Below the pieces are notes generated by a model. The model was given only the letters and a program-made list of their open reading frames with translations. It was not told where the DNA came from and made no database searches. A DNA stretch of 19,792 nucleotides, taken from contig DFNI01000038.1 of NCBI GenBank assembly GCA_002375995.1, positions 38,309 through 58,100 of the forward strand. The letters are read 5' to 3'. This document shows, piece after piece, positions 1 to 7,504 of the stretch. Position 1 is the first letter of the stretch. Each line of letters starts with the position of its first letter. Source of the DNA: Acetothermia bacterium UBA3571. GTDB taxonomy: Bacteria; Bipolaricaulota; Bipolaricaulia; Bipolaricaulales; Bipolaricaulaceae. The translations under genes were made by a program, and so were the position numbers.

Positions 1-1
1 C

Positions 2-1474
2 GCCACCGCGAAGACCTCGGTGGATGTGATCCCGGACATCGAGACCTCCACCCAGGCGTTCGTGAACCCCGACTGTCTCCAACCCACCTGCCGCCAGTAC
101 GAGGTCTGTGAGGAAGCCTGCCCCACGCCGGTGAGCCTCCCGTGGGAGTTCGCGGAGGTCACCCCGGGCATGCAGGTGCACTCCGTGAAGTACTTCCCCT
201 CCGAAATCGCTCAGGCGGTGGCCAACACCGGCGCCGTCTACGCCGAAAGGGTGCAGGACAACCTCCCCGGAAGCCTCACCTTCGACCTCAACCTGGGGCA
301 GCGCGTGGGCATCCTCCAGGGCCAGGTACCGCGACAGGGCGGCAATTGGCAGGTGGTCTACCAGCTCTACGATGAACGGGAATGCCCAGTGATTACCCTC
401 ACCGTCTACATCCGCTCCGGTGCTGCTCCCACCACCCGCTGTCCCGAACCAGAGGAGTTCACGTGGAACTTACGGGGCCTGACCCCGGGAAAGCGGGTGC
501 TGGGGATACAGCCTTTCCCCTATGAGCTCTCCGGCCTGGTGGACTCCCTCGCTCCCGTGAGGTTGGAACGGGTGGTGGACAACTTGTCGGAGGGGTTGCA
601 CCTGGACATCTCGCTGGAACAGCGGCGCCTAATGTTGCAAGGTGTAGTGCCGCCCCAGGGAGGAAGTTGGCAAGCCGTCTTCAACTTCTTCGACAGCCGC
701 GACTGCTCCGTGATCGTGCTCACAGTGAACCTATACGCGGCCGGCGAGCAGCCACAGCCCCAGCCCGAAGCTCTCTCGGCCCAGTTCACCTACTGGAGGG
801 CCACTCCCCAGTGTGAGGACAACGTAAGCCACAGCCTCTTCCTCCAGTGGTCTATCTCCGGGGGAACCTCTCCTTACCAGGTCGGCCCGTTCCAGGTCAC
901 CTACCCGGATGGGCAGGTGGTGGTCATCAACCAGTACTTCACGGGCAACCAGGGGACGATCTCCGTCAACTACCCCGAGGGCGGCCAGCTTATCGTGCGG
1001 GCCCAGGTTCGAGATGCCCAAGGACATACCGTGACCATGGAGACACGACCCACGTTGAGCGCGTGTCCCACCGTACAGGGACCCGTCCTCGTGGAGATCA
1101 TGAAGGTGAACCTAGAGGTCCACGCCTGGAAGTACACCTATCAGCCCCCGGCCACCATGACCCGGGCCCCCACGGGGCAACGGCCCGAGGAACTCAAGGT
1201 CCCCATCCTCATCGTGGGCGAGGAGAGGCCTCGTACCACCCCGTTTACAGTGCAGCGGACCATGGGCTCACAGGTCACGCTGCAGGCACCGTTGCGCATT
1301 GAGGGCGGAGCTTACGGCCGCTCGTTCCGGGGCTGGCTCGTATGGTACGGCGACGCCGAAAAACCCGTATCCTACGAGGGAACCACCGATAGGCGCCGTG
1401 GCGTCAACTCCCTTACGATAAGGCTCAACCAAGACGTCCGGGTCGTAGCCCTTTACGCCGACATCATCGGCTGA
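2..1474 (+). CDS. Secreted multi-domain beta-sandwich protein, 3' part (5' end outside window)
   Basis: The frame is open to the left edge, so the GTG at 20 is probably internal and the gene starts upstream. I do not recognise a named family. Counting from that GTG, a Cys-rich stretch (C19, C24, C30, C34) leads into two tandem domains of about 100 residues (34-134 and 141-241). They align without gaps at roughly 43 identities in 97 by hand count. Each starts with Cys-Pro and has a second Cys exactly 88 residues later (C34/C122, C141/C229), suggesting one disulfide per domain. Their pattern (DNL..L.FD...., LQG.VP.QGG.WQ, then a TV strand) resembles the He_PIG/cadherin-like Ig fold. A third domain (about 252-349) is also bracketed by Cys (C265/C349) and looks PKD-like. 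The C-terminus (about 385-484) has the FRGW...VRVVALYA pattern of InlB-B-like repeats. Inferred location is the cell surface or periplasm; no function can be assigned. Confidence 0.75.
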   Translation, partial: ATAKTSVDVIPDIETSTQAFVNPDCLQPTCRQYEVCEEACPTPVSLPWEFAEVTPGMQVHSVKYFPSEIAQAVANTGAVYAERVQDNLPGSLTFDLNLGQRVGILQGQVPRQGGNWQVVYQLYDERECPVITLTVYIRSGAAPTTRCPEPEEFTWNLRGLTPGKRVLGIQPFPYELSGLVDSLAPVRLERVVDNLSEGLHLDISLEQRRLMLQGVVPPQGGSWQAVFNFFDSRDCSVIVLTVNLYAAGEQPQPQPEALSAQFTYWRATPQCEDNVSHSLFLQWSISGGTSPYQVGPFQVTYPDGQVVVINQYFTGNQGTISVNYPEGGQLIVRAQVRDAQGHTVTMETRPTLSACPTVQGPVLVEIMKVNLEVHAWKYTYQPPATMTRAPTGQRPEELKVPILIVGEERPRTTPFTVQRTMGSQVTLQAPLRIEGGAYGRSFRGWLVWYGDAEKPVSYEGTTDRRRGVNSLTIRLNQDVRVVALYADIIG

Positions 1475-1489
1475 TTTTGGGTACCGGAT

Positions 1490-1520
1490 AAGGGGGCGGA
1501 TCTTTCCGTCCCCTTTTTAT
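1490..1520 (+). terminator. Rho-independent terminator after the surface-protein gene
   Basis: An 11-bp stem with one G-U wobble (arm AAGGGGGCGGA at 1490-1500, partner TCCGTCCCCTT at 1505-1515) closes a 4-nt loop and runs directly into a T tract (1514-1518). It lies 15 nt past the stop codon of the upstream gene, so it separates that gene from the aminopeptidase operon. Confidence 0.85.
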
Positions 1521-1622
1521 TTGCCCCGCGCCCACCACCTGGGGATGCGCTCGGACCACGGGCGTGACGAATCCGGCGCCACGGAAGACAAGACCCTCCT
1601 CAGTTCCCTTCGATCTTTCGGC

Positions 1623-1628
1623 TATACT
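1623..1628 (+). promoter_or_regulatory. Possible -10 box for the aminopeptidase operon
   Basis: TATACT lies 52 nt upstream of the chosen aminopeptidase start, in the gap after the terminator. No convincing -35 hexamer stands 16-19 nt before it, so this is a weak call based on one hexamer and position. The remaining spacer (1521-1679) shows no gene and no clear RNA structure. Confidence 0.3.
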
Positions 1629-1679
1629 TTTGGGGCTTCGTTTCGGTTTGGAACGCGACGTCCGCGAAAGGAGGGAGTG

Positions 1680-2726
1680 TTGCGTTTGTTCGAAAACCTA
1701 AAAAAGCTTTCGGATGCGTTCGGAGTGGCGGGCCACGAGGACGAGGTTCGGGAGCTCATCCGCGAGATGGCCACGCCCTACGTCGATTCCTGCGAAGTAG
1801 ATCCCTTGGGGAACCTTATCTGTGCCCGGGGCCAGGGCCCCGTGGTGATGCTGGATGCGCACATGGACGAGGTGGGGTTCCTGGTGCGGTGGATCGAAAA
1901 GGACGGGTTCCTCAGGATCTCCCCCGTGGGAGGCTGGGACGAAAGGCTTCTTCTGGGGCACCGGGTGGTCATCCGCGCCAGGGACGGCGAGAAGATAAAG
2001 GGCATCATCGGGGCCACCCCGCCCCACATCCTCACCCAGGAGGAGCGCAAGAAGACGGTGGCCCTGGAGGACCTCTTCGTGGACGTGGGAGCGAGGAGCC
2101 GGGAGGAAGTCGAAGATATGGGGATAAGGATCGGTTCCCCCCTCACCATCCATTACCCCTGCGAACTCCTCCGCGAGGGCTACGCCACCGGGAAAGCCTT
2201 CGACGACCGGGCCGGGTGCCTCGTGGCCCTGGAGGCCCTGCGCCTCACCGCGGAAGAGAAGCTTCCGTATAAGCTCGTGGTGAACTTCGCCGTGGGGGAG
2301 GAGCTGGGGCTTCGGGGGGCGAAGGCCGCGGCCTACCGGATCGCCCCCCAGGTGGCCCTGGCCCTGGAGGGGACGGTGGGGGCCGACGTCCCGGGGATCT
2401 CCGAGGCCAAGCAGCCCACCCGCTTGGGTAAGGGGCCGGCCATCACCGTGGCCGACCGCTCCATCGTGGTGCGGCCGCGGATGGTGGAGTTCCTCGAGGA
2501 GGTGGCCCGAGCGGAGGGAATCCCCTTCCAGTATAAGCTCCCCGCTTACGGCGGCACCGACGCCGGGGCGATCCACCTCGAGCGGGGTGGGATCCTGGCC
2601 GGGGTAGTGTCCGTGCCGTGCCGCTACATCCACTCCCCGGTCTCGCTCCTTTCGCTTTCTGATCTGGAGGCCACGGTGGTGCTCGTGGTGGGGTTCTTGC
2701 GGAGGGCCCAGGAACTCCTGGATTAG
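1680..2726 (+). CDS. M42 family metallo-aminopeptidase (348 aa)
   Basis: This is a cytoplasmic di-metal aminopeptidase of the M42 (TET/FrvX/endoglucanase M) family, which trims peptides from the N-terminus and usually assembles as a dodecamer. Visible ligands and catalytic residues, counted from the TTG start, are H61 and D63 in AHMDEVG, D175/D176 in FDDRAG, E207/E208 in GEELGLRGA, E230 in ALEGT and H318 in YIHSP. GGTDAGAIH (291-299) is also typical, and 348 residues is normal for the family. The reading frame is open back to 1521, but GGAGG at 1670-1674 sits 5 nt before TTG 1680, and the family homology begins there (RLFENLKKLSDAFG). GTG 1677 is an alternative. It is the first gene of a run with acylphosphatase (15-nt gap) and sbcDC. 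M42 proteins are often over-annotated as cellulases; the substrate here is unknown. Confidence 0.93.
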   Translation: MRLFENLKKLSDAFGVAGHEDEVRELIREMATPYVDSCEVDPLGNLICARGQGPVVMLDAHMDEVGFLVRWIEKDGFLRISPVGGWDERLLLGHRVVIRARDGEKIKGIIGATPPHILTQEERKKTVALEDLFVDVGARSREEVEDMGIRIGSPLTIHYPCELLREGYATGKAFDDRAGCLVALEALRLTAEEKLPYKLVVNFAVGEELGLRGAKAAAYRIAPQVALALEGTVGADVPGISEAKQPTRLGKGPAITVADRSIVVRPRMVEFLEEVARAEGIPFQYKLPAYGGTDAGAIHLERGGILAGVVSVPCRYIHSPVSLLSLSDLEATVVLVVGFLRRAQELLD

Positions 2727-2741
2727 GCGGAAGGAGGGGCC

Positions 2742-3017
2742 ATGATGCGGAGGGTCCACATCACCGTCGCCGGCCGTGTCCAAGGGGTCTTCTTCCGGGC
2801 CAACACCCAGGAGGTGGCCCAGCGGTTGGGCCTTTCGGGGTATGTGCGCAACCTCCCCGATGGACGGGTGGAAGTGGTGGCTGAAGGAGACGAGGAGGCG
2901 TTGCAGAAGCTCATCGATTGGTGCCATAAGGGGCCGCCGCTTGCGCGGGTGGAGCGGGTGGAGGTGCGCTGGGAGAACCCCACCGGCGAGTTTTCCGGGT
3001 TCCACATCCGCTATTGA
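2742..3017 (+). CDS. acyP: Acylphosphatase (91 aa)
   Basis: This small cytoplasmic enzyme hydrolyses carboxyl-phosphate bonds of acyl phosphates such as acetyl phosphate or carbamoyl phosphate. The family signature GRVQGVFFR (11-19) contains the phosphate-binding loop and catalytic Arg19. The second catalytic residue, Asn37, sits in YVRNLPDG. The ending GFHIRY is the usual beta strand. Length is exactly that of the family. AAGGAGGGG (2731-2739) precedes two adjacent ATGs; the second (2745) would shorten the protein by one residue with equally good spacing. It lies 15 nt after the aminopeptidase and 44 nt before sbcD, so co-transcription is likely. Confidence 0.96.
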   Translation: MMRRVHITVAGRVQGVFFRANTQEVAQRLGLSGYVRNLPDGRVEVVAEGDEEALQKLIDWCHKGPPLARVERVEVRWENPTGEFSGFHIRY

Positions 3018-3029
3018 ACACGTTAAAAT

Positions 3030-3048
3030 GCCACCAAAACCCGGTGGC
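3030..3048 (+). other. Short hairpin between acyP and sbcD
   Basis: GCCACC (3030-3035) and GGTGGC (3043-3048) form a perfect 6-bp stem with a 7-nt loop. There is no T tract, so it is not a terminator. It ends just before the GTGAGGGGGG Shine-Dalgarno region of sbcD and could slightly modulate its translation or protect the RNA. It may also be chance. Confidence 0.35.
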
Positions 3049-3061
3049 GAAGTGAGGGGGG

Positions 3062-4252
3062 ATGGGCGTAAGGGTATTCCACACCGCCGACTGGCACCTG
3101 GGCAAGACCCTCTTCCGTAAACCGCGCCTCCCGGAGCAGCGCCGGTTCCTGGAGAACCTGGTGGCGGAGGTGCGCCGGTTGGACGTGGATCTCGTGGTGA
3201 TCGCGGGAGATGTGTTCGAGACCTACACCCCTTCCGCCGCCGCCGAGGAGCTTTACTTCGAGACGGTGAGCGAGCTCTCTCAAGATGGGGCCCGGGCGGT
3301 GGTGGTCGTGGCGGGGAACCACGATAGCCCCGATCGTCTCCGCGCCCCCCGCTCCCTCATGGTCCCCCGGGGGATCATCGTCTCCGCCTATCCCGGGATG
3401 GTGCCCTCCTCCCTCAAGAGGTTCGCGGGGTTCTCCGTGTTGGACGCAGGGCCGGGGTGGATACACCTCGCCTTTCCCCACAAGGGAGCGGACCTCCTTT
3501 TGCACCTGGTTCCCTTCGCCTCTTTCCCCCGCCTCCGGGAGGGGACGGGGATATCGCTTGAGCCTGACACCACCTTTCCCGAGGCCTTCCGGGCCCTGCG
3601 AGAGGTGGTCCCCGGACGCAGGAACCGGGTGCTGGTGGGACACCTCTACGTGCGCCGGGGGTTGTTCGCCACCTCCGAGGACCGGGAGGACGTGATGGAC
3701 GTGCTCGGGGACGCATACCTCCTCCCGCCTGAAGAGCTTTCGGGATACCGCGCCGCCTTCCTGGGCCACCTCCATCTGCCCCACGGGGACGATCTGTGGC
3801 GCTACGCCGGGGCCCCGTTGGCGTTCGGTTTCGGCGATCCCCCCGTTCCCCGAGGCGGGTGGCTGTGGGAGGATGGGAACTGGGAGTTCGTGGAGATCGG
3901 CGGGGGGATGGAGCTCGTGCGCCTGGAAGTGGGGTCCGTGGACGAGGCCCTGGCCCGGGCCCAGGACCACTCGGATGCGTGGGTCTACCTCACCTTCCCC
4001 GCGGGCCAGGAGCTGACCCGCGAGGAGATGCGGTCGCTCCAGCGGGCCTATCCGCATCTCGTGGGGATCGGGTTCGCCGTGCCCGGGGCGGTGGAGGTCC
4101 CCACGGAGTTGGGAAAGGGGCCCTCCTTGGAGGACCCCGCGGCGCTTTTCCGGGACTTCTACCGCCGGGTGCGGGGAAGTGACCCACCAGAGGGGTTGGT
4201 GGAGGCGTTCCTGGAGCACTTCCGGGAGGTGGCAACTGGTGAGGCCCCTTAA
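3062..4252 (+). CDS. sbcD: DNA repair exonuclease subunit SbcD (Mre11-like, 396 aa)
   Basis: This is the nuclease subunit of the SbcCD complex, a Mn-dependent 3'-5' exonuclease and hairpin endonuclease that processes blocked DNA ends and palindromes. The calcineurin-type metallophosphatase motifs are complete: D10-W-H12 in HTADWHLGK, G49-D50 in IAGDVFE, N86-H87-D88 in AGNHDSPDR, and GHLHLPH further on. Residues about 1-280 form the phosphoesterase domain; the rest is the capping domain and the tail that contacts SbcC. A G-rich Shine-Dalgarno (GTGAGGGGGG) sits directly upstream of the ATG. The 3' end overlaps sbcC by 14 nt, the usual coupled arrangement. Confidence 0.96.
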   Translation: MGVRVFHTADWHLGKTLFRKPRLPEQRRFLENLVAEVRRLDVDLVVIAGDVFETYTPSAAAEELYFETVSELSQDGARAVVVVAGNHDSPDRLRAPRSLMVPRGIIVSAYPGMVPSSLKRFAGFSVLDAGPGWIHLAFPHKGADLLLHLVPFASFPRLREGTGISLEPDTTFPEAFRALREVVPGRRNRVLVGHLYVRRGLFATSEDREDVMDVLGDAYLLPPEELSGYRAAFLGHLHLPHGDDLWRYAGAPLAFGFGDPPVPRGGWLWEDGNWEFVEIGGGMELVRLEVGSVDEALARAQDHSDAWVYLTFPAGQELTREEMRSLQRAYPHLVGIGFAVPGAVEVPTELGKGPSLEDPAALFRDFYRRVRGSDPPEGLVEAFLEHFREVATGEAP

Positions 4253-7118
4253 GCTCGCGTTTCAAGGCCTCCACTCGTATCGGGATCCGGTGGAGATCGA
4301 CTTCGCGCGCCTCACCGAGAGCGGGTTCTTCGGGATCTTCGGCCCCACCGGGGCGGGGAAGTCCACTATCCTCGACGCCATCACCTTCGCCCTCTTCGGG
4401 AAGGTGGACCGTACCTCGGCCTTGGGGGACTCCCTCACCACCGGGGCCGATGCCCTCTGGGCCCGGTTCGCCTTCAAGTTGGGAGACGACGTCTACGAGG
4501 TCTATCGGCGCGTGGAACGTCGGGGCGGGGGCCTCGTGAGCGCGGACTTTTGCCTCTCCCGCAACGGGGACAGGTTCCCCCTGGAGGGTGTGGTGCGCCT
4601 CAACCGGGCGGTGGAGGAGCTTTTGGGGCTTTCCTTCGAGCAGTTCATCACCGCCGTATTTCTGCCCCAGGGGAAGTTCGCCCGGTTTCTGAGGCTCAAG
4701 CCCGCCGAGCGCCGGACGTTATTGGCCGAGATCTTCCGGCTCGAGCGCTTCGGCGAGCCCCTGTACCGGGCGGTACGGGGGAAAGTCCAGGAATTGACAG
4801 CTTCTGAAGAGAGCCTCTCCCGGGAGCTCGCCGCCCTGGAGGGGGTGTCCCGGGAGGCCTTGGAGGCCGCCCGGGCGGAGCTTCGGGCGCTGGAGGGGCG
4901 GCTCCGCTCCCTCAGGGAAGAGATCGGGCGCCTGGAGGAGAGGCGCCGGGCAGCCGACCAGTTCCTCAAGCTTTCCGCGGAAAAGGAGAATCTCACCTCG
5001 AGGTTCGCCGAGCTCCTCGGGAGGCCTTGGTCCGAAGACGCCCGCAGCGAGATGGAGGAACGCCTCAGGCTCTGCGAGCGGGCCCGGGAGCTCATGGGTG
5101 CCCAAGAGGAACGGGAACGCATAGCCCACGAACTGGAGGAAGCGCGGAGCGACCTCGCCGTGGCCACGGAAGAACTCGAGGAGCTCCGCCGGAAGAAGAC
5201 CGTGTTCGAGGGCGAGGCGCGTAAGAAGTTGGACGCTCTGGTCTCCCGGGAGCGGGCCCTGCGGGAGGTGAAGGGGAAGTTCACCGGCCTGGACCCCGCG
5301 CGGGTGGGGGCGTTGGAGGAGCGGGTGAGAGCCCTGTCCGCAGAGATCGAGGTGATGCCGCGCGGCGAGCCCCTGCCCTTCCCCGCGGAGACCCTCCCGG
5401 AGGTGGAGGGAATCCTGCGGGAGGCCACGGACTTAGTCCCGCGCCTGGAGGAATTCTCGAAGCGGGTGGCCGAGCTCGAGCGGGAGATCGCCGCGGCGCG
5501 CGAGGGGTTGTCACTGCTGGGACGGGAGCTAGCGGAGGGGGAGCGAAAGCACCGTGACCTCGAGCGGTCGGTCTCGGAGAGGGAGGGGGAGTTCAAGCGC
5601 CTGCGCTGGGAGCTCGCGGCGGCGGAGCTCGCCCAAGGGCTTTCCGAGGGGGTACCCTGTCCCGTGTGCGGCTCCCCCCATCACCCCGCCCCGGCGGCCT
5701 TCCCGGAGGGAGTGGACTTGGAGGCCCTCGAAGCCGAGCTCGGGGAGCTCCGGAAAAAACTCCGGGAAGTCCGGGAATTTATCTCCGCAAAACGTACCGA
5801 ACGGACCCTGGCGGAGCGGACCCTGGCGGAAAGGGAGCGGAAACTGGCTGAGCTCAGGGAAACACGGGCTTCCCTAGAAGAGAAGCTCTCCCGGCTGCGG
5901 GCCCAGCTCCCTGAGGGGCTCCGGTTCATCCCGTGGGAGGAACTCGGCGAGAGGATCCGCGCGTGGCGGGCGTATCTCGAACGGGAGCGGGTAGCCCGGG
6001 AGCGGGACGAGGCCCGGGCGGAACTCGGACGGCTGGATGGGATCTGGCGGGAGATCGTGGAGGGATTGGGCGAGATCTACCGCCCCCTCACCCGGGGTGC
6101 GCTGGAGGAGTGGAAGGCGAAGGTAGAAGGGGAGCTGCGCCGGATCGAGGAGGAACGGAGGCGCGTGGAGCGGAACCTGAATGGGTTCCGCGAGCGGGAG
6201 AGGGCGCTCGCAGTGGCGGTCTCCGAGGTGAGTGGGCGCGTAGCGGAGCTCGAGCGTAACCTGGAGGCCGCGGAGCGGAAAGTGGAGCTCCTCTCCCGGG
6301 AAATCGGGATTCCCCCCGAGGAGGCCGCTGCCCTAGCCCTCACTGCGTCCCAGCGGGAGCTCTTGGAAGAGGGGTTGGAACTCGCCCGGGAGATAGCGGC
6401 GAAGACTGAGGCCATGGCGTCCCTGGGGGTCGCCGACGCCGAAGATGCTGAAGGGATCCTGAAAACGTACGCGCACAAGCAAGAGGAGCTCGGGGAGCTC
6501 CAACGCCGCCTGGGGGAGGTGCGGGAGCGGATCCGGTCGCTGGAAGAGAGGCTGGTCAGGAAGGAAAAACTCGAGGACGAGCGCGCCAAAGTTCGGAAGG
6601 AGCTCAAGCTACAGCGGGAGCTCGAGGGGCTCCTGCGGGGGAAGGCGTTCCTGGAATATCTGGTGGGGAGCCAATTCGAGCGGATCCTGGCCCGGGCTTC
6701 GCACTACACCGCCCAGTTGAGCCAGGGCCGTTATGTCCTCTCGGGCGAGGGTACCGACCTAGCGGTGATCGACTACCGCAACGGGGGCGTGGCCCGTGCT
6801 CCACATACCCTCTCGGGGGGCGAGACCTTCCTGGTGTCCCTTTCACTGGCGCTTGCGCTTTCGGAAGCAATTCAGCTTGGGCGCCGCGGTGGGACACCCC
6901 CCATCGAGTTCTTCTTCATCGACGAGGGCTTCGGGAGCCTGGACGAGGAATCGGTGCGGATGGTGCTCGAGCTTTTGTACCGCCTGGTGGACGAGGGGTT
7001 GCGGGTGGGGATCATCACCCATGTGGAGGCGTTGCGGCGGGGTGTTCCCTATAAGCTCCTGGTGCACCCGCCCGACGAGGAACGCGGGAGCCGGGTAGAA
7101 CTCATCATCGGCGAGTAA
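4239..7118 (+). CDS. sbcC: SMC-like ATPase subunit SbcC (Rad50-like, 959 aa)
   Basis: This is the ATPase and DNA-tethering subunit of SbcCD. Walker A is GPTGAGKST (35-43). Long heptad-rich coiled coils with many Glu, Arg and Leu residues fill about 175-800 and are interrupted by a zinc hook, C474-P-V-C477 in PCPVCGSPHHP. The ABC signature LSGGE starts at 858 and Walker B is FFFIDEGFGSLDEES with D895-E896. At 959 residues it is slightly shorter than E. coli SbcC (about 1048), mostly in the coiled coil. The start chosen is GTG 4239: homology begins there (RPLKLAFQGLHSY), and GGGAGGT (4224-4230) is correctly spaced inside the end of sbcD. The open frame extends upstream to 4179, but that part is only a shadow of sbcD. 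No clear terminator follows. Confidence 0.96.
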   Translation: MRPLKLAFQGLHSYRDPVEIDFARLTESGFFGIFGPTGAGKSTILDAITFALFGKVDRTSALGDSLTTGADALWARFAFKLGDDVYEVYRRVERRGGGLVSADFCLSRNGDRFPLEGVVRLNRAVEELLGLSFEQFITAVFLPQGKFARFLRLKPAERRTLLAEIFRLERFGEPLYRAVRGKVQELTASEESLSRELAALEGVSREALEAARAELRALEGRLRSLREEIGRLEERRRAADQFLKLSAEKENLTSRFAELLGRPWSEDARSEMEERLRLCERARELMGAQEERERIAHELEEARSDLAVATEELEELRRKKTVFEGEARKKLDALVSRERALREVKGKFTGLDPARVGALEERVRALSAEIEVMPRGEPLPFPAETLPEVEGILREATDLVPRLEEFSKRVAELEREIAAAREGLSLLGRELAEGERKHRDLERSVSEREGEFKRLRWELAAAELAQGLSEGVPCPVCGSPHHPAPAAFPEGVDLEALEAELGELRKKLREVREFISAKRTERTLAERTLAERERKLAELRETRASLEEKLSRLRAQLPEGLRFIPWEELGERIRAWRAYLERERVARERDEARAELGRLDGIWREIVEGLGEIYRPLTRGALEEWKAKVEGELRRIEEERRRVERNLNGFRERERALAVAVSEVSGRVAELERNLEAAERKVELLSREIGIPPEEAAALALTASQRELLEEGLELAREIAAKTEAMASLGVADAEDAEGILKTYAHKQEELGELQRRLGEVRERIRSLEERLVRKEKLEDERAKVRKELKLQRELEGLLRGKAFLEYLVGSQFERILARASHYTAQLSQGRYVLSGEGTDLAVIDYRNGGVARAPHTLSGGETFLVSLSLALALSEAIQLGRRGGTPPIEFFFIDEGFGSLDEESVRMVLELLYRLVDEGLRVGIITHVEALRRGVPYKLLVHPPDEERGSRVELIIGE

Positions 7119-7504
7119 ACTCCGCAGTCCTCGGGGGTTGTTGCCGGGTGCGGAAACAACTGGCACGGGCGCCAGGAATGCAAAAGAACAAAAGCCTCTT
7201 CAGCATATGTAGCGGCGGGGGTTGTCCTCGACGTTTGCTTGTCGAACTTGTTGCCCACATTGCTTACCACTGAAGCTCCCGTGTCAGGCGCCGTGGGGTT
7301 TATTAATGGGGTAATTGAGGTCACTGTTTGACAGTGAATGACGGGAAAGGTTTGTGTGGTGTATGCGGTAGGAGATGCGCTGACGAAGGTGAGACGGGCG
7401 GATCGGGAGGCGATGGCTCATGCTCTGAAGTGGATCTTCGGGGCGGACAATCGTTTTGCCCGGACTCTCGGGAAGATGCCTCTCTCCCAACCTTGGGCGG
7501 GTGG
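7119..7504. other. Gene-free spacer between sbcC and the rubredoxin reductase gene
   Basis: This 386-nt stretch lies between the convergent ends of sbcC and the reductase gene. It holds the transposase remnant described separately and two small inverted repeats: GTTGTT/AACAAC near 7137-7162, and TCACTG (7321-7326) with CAGTGA (7332-7337) around a 5-nt loop, immediately before the remnant. Neither has a T tract. No intact gene, tRNA or convincing terminator was seen. Base composition is less GC-rich than the neighbouring genes, as expected for decayed sequence. Confidence 0.6.
7338..7448 (+). pseudogene. IS256-family (mutator-type) transposase fragment
   Basis: About 35 residues, including CVVYAVGDALTKVRRADRE and a following ALKWIFGA, match the shape of the conserved segment found in IS256-family transposases, which typically reads C-(I/V)-V-H-x-(I/V)-R-N-(A/S)-L-x-x-V-x-x-x-D-(R/K)-x-x-(V/M)-A-x-x-L-K-x-I-(Y/F)-x-A. 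The normally conserved His and Arg-Asn are replaced by Tyr and Gly-Asp. Upstream the frame is closed by a stop (TGA 7335-7337), and downstream the similarity fades after about 7448, although the frame stays open into sequence antisense to the reductase. It is therefore a decayed remnant. I matched it from memory of the family, so confidence is moderate. Confidence 0.5.

Noticed and set aside
1521..1679. N-terminal extension of the M42 aminopeptidase from TTG 1521
   Set aside because: It would start inside the T-tail region of the terminator, lacks a ribosome site, and has no homology; GGAGG before 1680 fits the family N-terminus.
1698..3005. Long open frame on the minus strand opposite the aminopeptidase and acylphosphatase genes
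   Set aside because: Pro/His/Gly-rich composition without domain logic, lying wholly antisense to two clear genes; a GC-codon shadow.
7137..7162. GTTGTT/AACAAC stem as a terminator for sbcC
   Set aside because: The stem is AT-rich and has no T tract on the plus strand.
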